From NCBI GenBank assembly GCA_937890045.1, contig CALBXV010000441.1, forward strand, positions 1-5,586: a stretch of 5,586 bases of DNA, in the 5' to 3' direction. Positions 1 through 4,283 of the stretch are shown here, piece after piece (within the stretch, counting starts at the first letter, position 1; every line of letters begins with the position of its first letter). This DNA is from an uncultured archaeon (GTDB lineage Archaea > Thermoproteota > Nitrososphaeria > Nitrososphaerales > CALBXV01). Below the pieces are notes generated by a model. The model was not told where the DNA came from, ran no database searches, and saw nothing but the letters and a program-made list of their open reading frames with translations. Both the position numbers and the translations under genes were made by a program.

Positions 1-1
1 T

Positions 2-76
2 ACATTATTAGATAATGACATACGATGCTTAAACCGAATAGAAAAAAATAGAGAAAATGATATCACTAACAAATAA
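2..76 (+). CDS. 3' end of a gene entering from upstream, hypothetical
   Basis: An open frame runs in from the left edge and stops with TAA at 74-76. It gives 24 residues, rich in Asn, Glu, Arg and Lys, ending NRENDITNK. The start lies outside the window, so neither length nor function can be judged. The next gene begins only 8 bases after the stop, as is usual in this window. The C-terminal EKNREN is repeated at the very end of the next protein, where a 20-base DNA stretch is identical and in the same reading frame. This supports the frame being a real gene end and suggests that the two genes are related or exchanged their ends. The call rests on the open frame, spacing and shared tail only. 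Confidence 0.5.
   Translation, partial: TLLDNDIRCLNRIEKNRENDITNK
41..60 (+). repeat. Direct repeat, copy 1 of a 20-bp gene-end repeat
   Basis: This 20-base purine-rich sequence recurs without mismatch at 256-275. In both places it lies in the same codon phase (encoding EKNREN) at the 3' end of a gene. It is low in complexity, so chance similarity is easier than for a mixed sequence, but the shared phase and position argue for common origin. Confidence 0.6.
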
Positions 77-84
77 GGCAGTAG

Positions 85-279
85 ATGGACTATTACTTTT
101 TAAGATCCCCAAATAGATATAGAGAAAACAAGGCCCCATCAAATCATAGGTCTAATTACCAAGATGTAATTGCTGGAATGAAGAGTGGTAAGTATCTTAG
201 TGGTGAAGAGTGGGCAAATTTAAAATTTGAAAAGGAACTTCTTCAAATCTATAGAGAAAAAAATAGAGAAAATGAATAA
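85..279 (+). CDS. Hypothetical 64-aa protein
   Basis: The ATG at 85 follows AAGG (75-78) at a good Shine-Dalgarno distance. The 64-residue product is hydrophilic and basic at its N-terminus (RSPNRYRENKAPSNHRS). A middle stretch, DVIAGMKSGKYLSGEEWANL, looks like a short helical segment, and the acidic and basic tail ends EKNRENE. No family was recognised, and there is no membrane segment or cysteine pair. The last 8 bases overlap the start of the next gene, so the two are probably translated together. Its tail repeats the end of the preceding partial gene. It is probably a small phage accessory protein of unknown role. Confidence 0.7.
   Translation: MDYYFLRSPNRYRENKAPSNHRSNYQDVIAGMKSGKYLSGEEWANLKFEKELLQIYREKNRENE
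256..275 (+). repeat. Direct repeat, copy 2 of the 20-bp gene-end repeat
   Basis: Identical to 41-60 over 20 bases. This copy encodes the C-terminal EKNREN of the 64-aa protein and also contains the ATG (272) proposed as the start of the next gene. In copy 1 the equivalent ATG at 57 is followed by TATCAC and opens no gene. Confidence 0.6.
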
Positions 280-487
280 TCAAAAGTTTCCACTTGATAT
301 GAATCTTACTATTAATAATAAAGGATACAGAATTGCACAATATAGGTTGGTACATAGACCAGAATATGTTTATACACTCTCACATGAAAATGTTGATGGT
401 ACTTATGAATCTCTTAGTTTAGATGAAGATACTTTAGAAGAACTTATTAAAACTCCAGGAACTTTAGGTGAAGAACCTAAATTATGA
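272..487 (+). CDS. Hypothetical 71-aa protein
   Basis: I place the start at ATG 272, which overlaps the previous stop by 8 bases. The same frame is open from ATG 227, but that start would lie 53 bases inside the upstream gene. The 71-residue product begins MNNQKFPLDMNLTINNKGYR. Alternating polar and hydrophobic residues (GYRIAQYRLV, EYVYTLSHE) suggest beta strands, followed by an acidic helix, SLDEDTLEELIKT, near residues 48-60. The fold looks compact and soluble, with no known motif. The stop TGA overlaps the next ATG as ATGA, a classic coupling junction. Function unknown. Confidence 0.7.
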   Translation: MNNQKFPLDMNLTINNKGYRIAQYRLVHRPEYVYTLSHENVDGTYESLSLDEDTLEELIKTPGTLGEEPKL

Positions 488-654
488 AATATAAAAATAT
501 GAATACAATTCCAATAGGAGCAATAATGCGAGTAAAGAAAACTAATCTATTAGTTAAACTTGTAGAAATACTACATTTTCCTACAAGGTTTAAATGTAAT
601 GATAGTAATATTTATGCTACACACGAAGTAATTATTAAATGGAGTAATTATTAA
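484..654 (+). CDS. Hypothetical 56-aa basic protein
   Basis: The ATG at 484 overlaps the preceding TGA (ATGA), and the frame is open for 56 codons to TAA at 652-654. The next ATG starts at the very next base. The product has a beta-like run (TIPIGAIMRVKKTNLLVKLVEIL, about residues 8-30) and ends HEVIIKWSNY. The alternation of hydrophobic and basic residues would suit a small beta-barrel, but this is only an impression. The one cysteine (Cys38) forms no metal motif. GGTGAAGAA some 9 bases upstream could serve as a ribosome binding site. The seamless packing between neighbours on both sides is the main evidence that the gene is real. Confidence 0.6.
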   Translation: MKYKNMNTIPIGAIMRVKKTNLLVKLVEILHFPTRFKCNDSNIYATHEVIIKWSNY

Positions 655-738
655 ATGAACACATTAATATTAGTAGTAGCTACGGCTTTAGTAGCCATAG
701 GAATTTATTGGCTCCTATGGGGTAGCTGGGATGACTAA
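655..738 (+). CDS. 27-aa single-pass membrane peptide
   Basis: The ATG at 655 directly abuts the previous stop and follows GGAG (641-644) at a spacing of 10 bases. The 27-residue product is almost entirely one membrane span: MNTLILVVATALVAIGIYWL, then LWGSWDD. Residues 3-22 form the span, with a short Trp/Asp tail that probably stays outside the lipid. The stop overlaps the next gene by 8 bases. The coding region contains an inverted repeat (695-702 with 713-720) that would fold over the next gene's ribosome binding site, so translating this peptide may itself be regulatory. It could be a true membrane peptide or a leader. No family recognised. Confidence 0.6.
   Translation: MNTLILVVATALVAIGIYWLLWGSWDD
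695..720 (+). promoter_or_regulatory. Hairpin likely masking the ribosome binding site of the 731 gene
   Basis: CCATAGGA (695-702) and TCCTATGG (713-720) are exact reverse complements around a 10-base loop. A second pair, AGCTAC (678-683) and GTAGCT (722-727), could add an outer stem. The 3' arm runs into GGGG (719-722), the best Shine-Dalgarno candidate for the ATG at 731. The repeat lies inside the upstream 27-codon ORF, so a ribosome reading that ORF would open the stem. This is the arrangement expected for translational coupling. The pairing is seen directly; the regulatory role is inferred. Confidence 0.5.
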
Positions 739-931
739 ACATCAAACATTAAAACTTCGTGCTCCAAGTGGCAAAACTTGGTTTCGTGTACAAGGACTGG
801 ATGAGACATCTAATGAAACTATTGATTATTGGATAGTATGTGAATCAGAAGAAGAAGTTAGACGGATAGCTACTAAAAGAGGCATGACTGAAATAGAATG
901 GGTACGAGAAGAAACTCCACCATACGCTTAA
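731..931 (+). CDS. Hypothetical 66-aa soluble protein
   Basis: The ATG at 731 follows GGGGTAG (719-725) at normal spacing and overlaps the end of the 27-aa membrane peptide gene by 8 bases. The 66 residues look like a compact alpha/beta domain: strand KTWFRVQGLD (15-24), strand TIDYWIVCES (30-39), helix EEEVRRIATKRG (40-51), strand TEIEWVREE (53-61), then PPYA. The pattern of an 'A/S-E-E' helix followed by 'rG-hydrophobic strand' is common in small uncharacterised phage and bacterial proteins, but I cannot assign a named family. Translation is probably controlled by the hairpin at 695-720. A 35-base gap separates it from the next gene. Confidence 0.75.
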   Translation: MTKHQTLKLRAPSGKTWFRVQGLDETSNETIDYWIVCESEEEVRRIATKRGMTEIEWVREETPPYA

Positions 932-966
932 AGATTTAATTAACCTAATATAAAGGAAAACTACCT

Positions 967-1152
967 ATGGAATTGTTATCATTTATTACTGAACCATTTA
1001 ATAACGCAATTATTAAGTTTGGAAACTGGATTGGTTCTAATACTATTGTTGGTATTAGAGTAGATACTTTAATATTTACTACCAGTATGTTCTTAATCTT
1101 ATATTCTTCATTAAAGCTAGTGTACTGGCTTGGACAACAAAGCGTGTTATAA
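967..1152 (+). CDS. 61-aa small membrane protein
   Basis: The ATG at 967 is preceded by AAAGGA (952-957) at a spacing of 9, one of the clearest ribosome binding sites here. The 61-residue product has an amphipathic N-terminal half (residues 1-31, containing FGNWIGSNTIVGI) and one hydrophobic segment at about residues 34-56 (LIFTTSMFLILYSSLKLVYW). A single-pass protein with an N-terminal domain outside or along the membrane is likely. Size and shape would fit many phage membrane peptides, including holin-like ones, but no lysis partner is visible. A frame on the opposite strand over the same bases is a shadow. Function unknown. Confidence 0.7.
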   Translation: MELLSFITEPFNNAIIKFGNWIGSNTIVGIRVDTLIFTTSMFLILYSSLKLVYWLGQQSVL

Positions 1153-1154
1153 TT

Positions 1155-1382
1155 GTGAAAACAGAAAATTGGATACACGGATGGTTAAAGTCTATTTGGA
1201 AGAAAAGAAAAGTGGTACCAGATTATAGGAGTATAACTAAAGAAGTTGAATTTAATAAATCAGGAGTTCCTAAGAAACATCCCTTTAGAGATAGAGAATT
1301 TGATGGTGCATATAAAGAGTCATCTGAAATAAATGTATACGGTGATGATGATTGGGCGAATCCAGAAGAAGTTGAAAATTAA
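1155..1382 (+). CDS. Hypothetical 75-aa charged protein
   Basis: The best start is GTG at 1155, two bases after the previous stop. An in-frame ATT precedes it at 1152, and there is no ATG near the 5' end. No strong Shine-Dalgarno is visible, so reinitiation after the upstream gene is likely. The 75 residues begin with a Trp- and Lys-rich segment (NWIHGWLKSIWKKRKVVPDY, residues 5-24) that could be an amphipathic helix. A polar middle with KKHPFRDREFDGAY follows, then a very acidic end (GDDDWANPEEVEN). No domain recognised. The tail overlaps the next frame. Confidence 0.65.
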   Translation: MKTENWIHGWLKSIWKKRKVVPDYRSITKEVEFNKSGVPKKHPFRDREFDGAYKESSEINVYGDDDWANPEEVEN

Positions 1383-1710
1383 TAGAAAAAATCTTTTAAA
1401 AAAATTAGAATTTCTACGACTACGTATAGAAGTTTGGTGTACTAAAAATGGTTATGATAAAATGGATAATTATACGGAACGATTAGATAAAGATGGTAAT
1501 GTTGTTTGGAAAGTATCTGATTGGGAATTTGTAGATAATATGCATAATACCATATATAATGATCGTGAATTTGGTTATAATGGTGATACATTAAAAAAGT
1601 TAAATAGGATGTGGAATAGATATAGACCTTATGATGAATCTAGTTTTCAAGATTTTGAAGTATCTGAAAGTTGGAATTTTAATGAAGAATATACTATATC
1701 GAATAAATGA
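1372..1710 (+). CDS. Hypothetical ~112-aa Trp/Tyr-rich protein
   Basis: The frame is open from ATG 1333, but that start lies 50 bases inside the upstream gene and would add residues that only mirror it. I prefer TTG 1372, just after AGAAGAAG, which leaves an 11-base overlap. An ATG start at 1333 or 1348 remains possible. The product opens with a basic helix, INRKNLLKKLEFLRLRIEVW. A turn- and aromatic-rich middle follows (GNVVWKVSDWEFVDNMHN), then GDTLKKLNRMWNRYRPYDES, then an acidic tail. The spacing of LR..I, W..V.D and L...N+.W.+Y recalls the proteins at 2599 and 2939, so these three may be distant paralogs. The stop overlaps the next ATG (ATGA). Function unknown. Confidence 0.65.
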   Translation: MKINRKNLLKKLEFLRLRIEVWCTKNGYDKMDNYTERLDKDGNVVWKVSDWEFVDNMHNTIYNDREFGYNGDTLKKLNRMWNRYRPYDESSFQDFEVSESWNFNEEYTISNK

Positions 1711-1883
1711 AAATAACAATACAAACATTAACAAAGAAAATAGAATTTGAACTATCTATTATAATTTTTATTCTACTTGTAGTATTAAAGTACATAGTTA
1801 TATTTACTTTAATGTTATGGACTTGGAATAGTATAATGCAAAGTATGTTAAAAGAAGTATTTAAAATTGGGATGATGGTATAA
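1707..1883 (+). CDS. 58-aa small membrane protein
   Basis: The ATG at 1707 overlaps the previous TGA (ATGA), and the frame is open for 58 codons to TAA at 1881-1883, one base before the bL12 start. The N-terminus (residues 1-15) is polar and basic. Residues 16-38 form a strong hydrophobic span (LSIIIFILLVVLKYIVIF, then TLMLW). The rest, NSIMQSMLKEVFKIGMMV, looks like an amphipathic helix. This is a single-pass membrane protein, or a hairpin if the last helix also inserts. The opposite-strand frame here is a shadow. Tight packing on both sides supports it being real. Function unknown, and its pairing with bL12 may be incidental. Confidence 0.65.
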   Translation: MKITIQTLTKKIEFELSIIIFILLVVLKYIVIFTLMLWTWNSIMQSMLKEVFKIGMMV

Positions 1884-1884
1884 T

Positions 1885-2253
1885 ATGAAAATAACACAAG
1901 AAGATATATTAGAATATTTAGATAAATGTAATATGCTACAATTAAGTGAATTAGTTAAAAAGATTGAAGATAAGTTTGATGTAGTTACCGTACAATCAGT
2001 TCAAACTATTGCTGTAGAAGAAGTACAGAAAGAAGAAAAACCTTCTACTGTAAATTTAGTTTTAAAGAATGCTGGTAAGGAAAGACTTAAAGTTATAAAA
2101 TTGATTAAAACAGAATTTGGAACACCATTACTAGATGCAAAAAACCTGGTTGATAAAGCTCCTATTGCTATTAAAGAAAATATTACACCCGAAGAAGCTG
2201 AAAGTCTCAAACAAAAATTTGAGGACACTGGAGCAGAAATAGAGGTTAAATAA
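1885..2253 (+). CDS. rplL: Ribosomal stalk protein bL12 (L7/L12), phage-encoded
   Basis: The 122-residue product matches bL12 along its whole length (E. coli about 121). Residues 1-33 are the N-terminal dimerisation domain (ITQEDILEYLDK, LSELVKKIEDKF). Residues 34-53 are the flexible hinge, here Val/Gln/Glu-rich instead of Ala-rich. Residues 54-122 are the factor-binding domain (VLKNAG, VIKLIK, DAKNLVDKAP, TGAEIEVK). From remembered E. coli numbering, most factor-contact positions are kept or conservatively changed: K65 is R67, I69 is I71, K70 is K72, R73 is K75, K84 is K86. G79 is Pro81 and K81 is Leu83. bL12 forms the stalk dimers that recruit EF-Tu, EF-G, IF2 and RF3. Cellular rplL normally follows rplJ, but here it sits among phage-like membrane peptides. 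Surveys of viral genomes have reported bL12 and bS21 in phages, including pelagiphages. It probably joins host ribosomes. Confidence 0.93.
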   Translation: MKITQEDILEYLDKCNMLQLSELVKKIEDKFDVVTVQSVQTIAVEEVQKEEKPSTVNLVLKNAGKERLKVIKLIKTEFGTPLLDAKNLVDKAPIAIKENITPEEAESLKQKFEDTGAEIEVK

Positions 2254-2254
2254 A

Positions 2255-2371
2255 ATGTTAGTTACGTATACACGGCTAGCAATTTTACTTGGAGTTTTAT
2301 GTATAGTGTGTTTGATATTAAGTCTTTATTGGATAGTAAAATATCCTGAACCTAAAAAAAGGAAGAAATAA
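2255..2371 (+). CDS. 38-aa membrane peptide with basic tail
   Basis: The ATG at 2255 starts one base after the bL12 stop and follows GAGG (2242-2245) at a spacing of 9. Residues 8-28 form one clear span (LAILLGVLCIVCLILSLYWI). The tail is VKYPEPKKRKK, strongly positive. By the positive-inside rule the C-terminus should face the cytoplasm. The frame closes with TAA at 2369-2371 and then stays open, in the same phase, for 74 more codons. A stop readthrough or a lost or gained stop codon is therefore an alternative to two separate genes. Coupling to bL12 translation is likely. No family recognised. Confidence 0.65.
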   Translation: MLVTYTRLAILLGVLCIVCLILSLYWIVKYPEPKKRKK

Positions 2372-2596
2372 ATTACAAGTTATTACATACATTGGATACT
2401 TATAATACTAATAACAACTGCTGATTATTTTAATAAATTAGAACCTGTAGTAAACGCAATTGAAACAAAAATTGGATTGATGGAATATGAAAATGTTGAT
2501 AGTACTGGTATAGCATTACCAGACACTATTAATATTCCACCGTATTATAAAGATCCAACTGGCGTTTCTATTGACACTTCTATAGTTAATAAATAA
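2372..2596 (+). CDS. 74-codon ORF with no standard start, putative membrane-anchored protein
   Basis: This frame is open from the codon after the previous stop to TAA 2594-2596, but has no ATG, GTG or TTG before TTG 2477 and ATG 2480. The upstream part looks coding: a hydrophobic stretch (YYIHWILIILITT, about residues 4-16), then DYFNKLEPVVNAIETKIGLM and a polar Pro/Tyr/Asp-rich tail (LPDTINIPPYYKDPTGVSID). The resulting shape is a signal-anchor plus small domain. GGAAG (2361-2365) lies six bases before ATT 2372, so an AUU start is the simplest reading. Others are readthrough of the upstream TAA, giving one 113-residue protein, a sequence error, or a 38-residue protein from ATG 2480. Function unknown. 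Confidence 0.5.
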   Translation: MTSYYIHWILIILITTADYFNKLEPVVNAIETKIGLMEYENVDSTGIALPDTINIPPYYKDPTGVSIDTSIVNK

Positions 2597-2598
2597 AA

Positions 2599-2877
2599 TT
2601 GAACTCAAACTGGCAAAATGGAATGTCTAAAACTTGGCGACATAAAGATCCTGATTGGTTAGTACCTGAACTAAGAAACATAACTGATAAATTAACTATG
2701 CTTAGAAATACTATAAGTGAAAATAACCATGACGATATTGGTTATATGGAAGACAACGAACCTAATATGGATTGGGGGCTGGTTAATGATTGGATAAATG
2801 ATGTTTTTCTCCACGAAATACAACCAGCAAGAGGAACATTAGAATTAGCCAATAAATTGTGGAGAAAATATAATTAG
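2599..2877 (+). CDS. Hypothetical 92-aa acidic, Trp-rich protein
   Basis: The frame begins at TTG 2599, two bases after the preceding stop. ATG 2623 (84 residues) is the alternative, and neither has a clear Shine-Dalgarno. The product is soluble and acidic. Its parts are WRHKDPDWLVPEL (about 13-25), a helix ITDKLTMLRNTISENN (28-43), an acidic turn with two Trp-containing segments (MDWGLVNDWINDVFLHEI), and a C-terminal helix LELANKLWRKYN. The LR..I, W.+.D and L...N+LW+.Y elements recur in the proteins at 1372 and 2939, which suggests a diverged family. No known domain or catalytic motif is seen. The last codons carry GGAG (2861-2864), which may serve the next frame. Confidence 0.7.
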   Translation: MNSNWQNGMSKTWRHKDPDWLVPELRNITDKLTMLRNTISENNHDDIGYMEDNEPNMDWGLVNDWINDVFLHEIQPARGTLELANKLWRKYN

Positions 2878-2896
2878 TTTATTTGATATTACTAAG

Positions 2897-2903
2897 AGAG
2901 GAG
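2897..2903 (+). promoter_or_regulatory. Strong Shine-Dalgarno-like AGAGGAG without an adjacent start codon
   Basis: AGAGGAG is one of the best anti-16S matches in the window, yet no ATG, GTG or TTG lies 4-12 bases after it. Two of the three frames run into stops within about 40 bases. The third continues into the gene annotated from GTG 2939, 35 bases further on. It may be a ribosome standby site, the remains of a lost start, or support for a non-standard start (ATA 2906), though that spacing is short. Confidence 0.4.
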
Positions 2904-2938
2904 TAATAGTATCATCGTATCAACCTTCATTAAAACAA

Positions 2939-3184
2939 GTGAATAAGTATTTAAAAAAAATTAAATTACTACGTGATACTATCTTAGATGTTTCTAAAAT
3001 GAGGCCCCATTTAAGAGGCCTCTTAACTGAAGAGTTGCTAGAGTTGGAAGAAGATTTAGAAATAGATTTGGAGTGGGTAGATACTATCTATAATAGAATG
3101 AAAACTTATCAGTATAATTTAATTAGATTAGAAATGAAACGATGTAATAGATTATATAGTAAATATAAAAAAGATGATAAATGA
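2939..3184 (+). CDS. Hypothetical 81-aa (or longer) helical charged protein
   Basis: The first standard start is GTG 2939, which lacks a Shine-Dalgarno. The frame is open without a stop back to 2849, and the added stretch (SLFDITKRGVIVSSYQPSLK) looks coding. GGAG at 2861-2864 stands eight bases before an in-frame ATT at 2873, so the true start may be AUU there, giving 103 residues. From 2939 the product is almost all helix: NKYLKKIKLLRDTILDV, then ELLELEEDLEIDLEWVDTIY, then KRCNRLYSKYKKDDK. Opposite-charge runs suggest helix packing or a short coiled coil. The LR.TI, EWV and NRLYSKY elements resemble the 1372 and 2599 proteins. A 16-bp palindrome lies inside. The stop overlaps the next gene by 11 bases. 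Function unknown. Confidence 0.65.
   Translation: MNKYLKKIKLLRDTILDVSKMRPHLRGLLTEELLELEEDLEIDLEWVDTIYNRMKTYQYNLIRLEMKRCNRLYSKYKKDDK
3011..3026. repeat. Perfect 16-bp palindrome TTAAGAGGCCTCTTAA
   Basis: The sequence equals its own reverse complement over all 16 bases, with a GC core unusual in this AT-rich DNA. A second GAGGCC at 3001-3006 can also pair with GGCCTC (3017-3022) around a 10-base loop. It lies inside the coding region of the 2939 gene, encoding LRGLL. It could be a dimeric protein site, an RNA hairpin or a coincidence. Confidence 0.6.
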
Positions 3185-3482
3185 TATTGGAGCTAGCTGG
3201 CTTAAATGTATATTATGTGGTGCAAAAACTCCAAGAGGCCACCTGTTTTATGATCACTTAGAAGATATACATCTGATGCCTATTAGACGGATGAGGATAG
3301 ATGATATTGGATTTCCAAGAGAAGAAACACATAATGAATGTATGGAAAGATTTAAGTTTAATCATAGGGAATATGGTACTGAACAATGTTGGTGTCCAGA
3401 TTGTCTTGGTGGTGAGACATTAACAATAGTAAATGATGTATGTACTAGACATGGACAACTTTATATTAAAGAAAATCATTAA
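3174..3482 (+). CDS. 102-aa putative zinc-finger protein
   Basis: The ATG at 3174 overlaps the previous gene by 11 bases and has no strong Shine-Dalgarno, so coupling is likely. The N-terminal part has a classical C2H2 spacing: Cys12-x2-Cys15-x12-His28-x4-His33 (core KCILCGAKTPRGH, then DHLEDIH). The C-terminal part has Cys74-x2-Cys77-x12-Cys90-x2-His93 (CWCPDC, then CTRHG), a possible second zinc-ribbon-like site. A basic linker, MPIRRMRIDDIGFPREETH, lies between them. Two zinc modules in 102 residues suggest nucleic-acid or protein binding. Phage C2H2-like proteins of this size may be regulators or resemble HNH-associated fingers, but no HNH catalytic core is evident. The last base overlaps the next ATG. 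The metal sites are seen as spacing; function is inferred. Confidence 0.75.
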   Translation: MINDIGASWLKCILCGAKTPRGHLFYDHLEDIHLMPIRRMRIDDIGFPREETHNECMERFKFNHREYGTEQCWCPDCLGGETLTIVNDVCTRHGQLYIKENH

Positions 3483-3664
3483 TGACACTCTTATTTCCGA
3501 AACTACCTGGTGGTAATATACTTTGGAAATGTGAATATTGTGGCCAAGAATATGAAGTTTGTTCTTCTACAAGAAGAGTATGGTTATATTGTATATGTGG
3601 TAAGTTTAGTCCAAAGTGTAATAGGGAATATTATACTAAAGGGGGGTATTTAAAAAAGAAATAA
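3482..3664 (+). CDS. 60-aa putative zinc-ribbon protein
   Basis: The ATG at 3482 shares one base with the previous stop (TAATG). The 60 residues contain Cys17-x2-Cys20 (KCEYCGQEYEV) and, 16 residues on, Cys37-x-Cys39-Gly (YCICGKF), with further Cys at 27 and 46. The arrangement of a CxxCG knuckle, a beta stretch (RRVWLYC) and a second knuckle fits a zinc ribbon, although the second knuckle is CxC instead of CxxC. The tail is basic (YYTKGGYLKKK), which would suit nucleic-acid contact. Together with the upstream gene it makes a pair of Cys-rich proteins in one transcript. No specific family recognised. Confidence 0.7.
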   Translation: MTLLFPKLPGGNILWKCEYCGQEYEVCSSTRRVWLYCICGKFSPKCNREYYTKGGYLKKK

Positions 3665-3665
3665 T

Positions 3666-4283
3666 ATGGCACGATATCCAAAAAATTTAATTATAGGAAT
3701 AGATGTAGATGGTGTGTTAAGAGATTTTTGTCATGGATTGACTAAAGTTATAAAAGAACATTATCCTGAATATATAAAAGAAACAGATATACCAGAACAA
3801 TATTTAAAAATTACTGATTGGCATTTAGAGAAAAATTTTAACTGTAGTTTAGAAGATTTACATCAAATTTATTGGCACGATCACGCTAAAGAAATATTAG
3901 GTAACGGATTACCTATACGTGGATCTTTAGTTCAAATGCATGATTTGTTTGAATGGGCTAAAGGCTATAAATTTAAACTTTGGTGTATTACTTCACAAAA
4001 AGAACATGCACGACATCTTACATTAAAATGGTTAGGTGATAATCAACTTGATTTTGAACAAGTAATATTTTGTAAAGGCGTGGATAAATGGAAAACAGGA
4101 ATAGATTGGTTAGTAGATGATTCACCTGTTAATTGGAGTGCCTGGAAAAAAGGTCGTGGTATTGAAAAGTTTATATTAATGGATAAACCATATAATGAAC
4201 ATATTGATCCAGCACATAGAATTACAGATTTAACAGAAATTAAAAATATAATTATAAGTGATATATGGGATGTATGGAGATAA
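3666..4283 (+). CDS. HAD-superfamily phosphatase, 5'(3')-deoxyribonucleotidase-like
   Basis: The 205-residue protein carries the HAD phosphatase motifs in order. Motif I is GIDVDGVLRD, with Asp13 as probable nucleophile and Asp15 as general acid/base. Motif II is Thr109/Ser110 in LWCITSQ. Motif III is a lysine among 137-143 (KGVDKWK). Motif IV is VDDSP, with Asp151 and Asp152 binding magnesium. The small helical cap between motifs I and II (about 20-90), the length, and the late MDKPYNEH segment fit the NT5C-type 5'(3')-deoxyribonucleotidase family, which dephosphorylates deoxynucleoside monophosphates in the cytoplasm. In a phage it could adjust dNMP pools, but related phage HADs may act on other phosphates. 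The start ATG at 3666 lies one base after the previous stop. The antisense frame over its 3' half is a shadow. The HAD call is strong; the substrate is inferred. Confidence 0.85.
   Translation: MARYPKNLIIGIDVDGVLRDFCHGLTKVIKEHYPEYIKETDIPEQYLKITDWHLEKNFNCSLEDLHQIYWHDHAKEILGNGLPIRGSLVQMHDLFEWAKGYKFKLWCITSQKEHARHLTLKWLGDNQLDFEQVIFCKGVDKWKTGIDWLVDDSPVNWSAWKKGRGIEKFILMDKPYNEHIDPAHRITDLTEIKNIIISDIWDVWR

Noticed and set aside
1130..1153. TTGGAC and TATAAT as a promoter for the 1155 gene
   Set aside because: The spacer is only 12 bases, and both elements lie in coding sequence.
945..1178. Minus-strand 77-codon frame
   Set aside because: It lies over the 967 gene, which has a good Shine-Dalgarno; no minus-strand gene is otherwise supported.
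1333..1371. Upstream ATG extension of the 1372 gene
   Set aside because: It would overlap the previous gene by 50 bases, and the added residues only reflect that gene in another frame.
1879..1884. TATAAT just before the bL12 ATG as a -10 box
   Set aside because: It is formed by a stop codon, leaves no room for a leader with a ribosome binding site, and has no -35 at the right distance.
1694..1897. Minus-strand 67-codon frame
   Set aside because: Mirror of the AT-rich membrane protein gene at 1707; the hydrophobic runs are a by-product of the sense strand.
2001..2228. Minus-strand frame within bL12
   Set aside because: It is antisense to a strongly conserved protein and has no ribosome binding site or context of its own.
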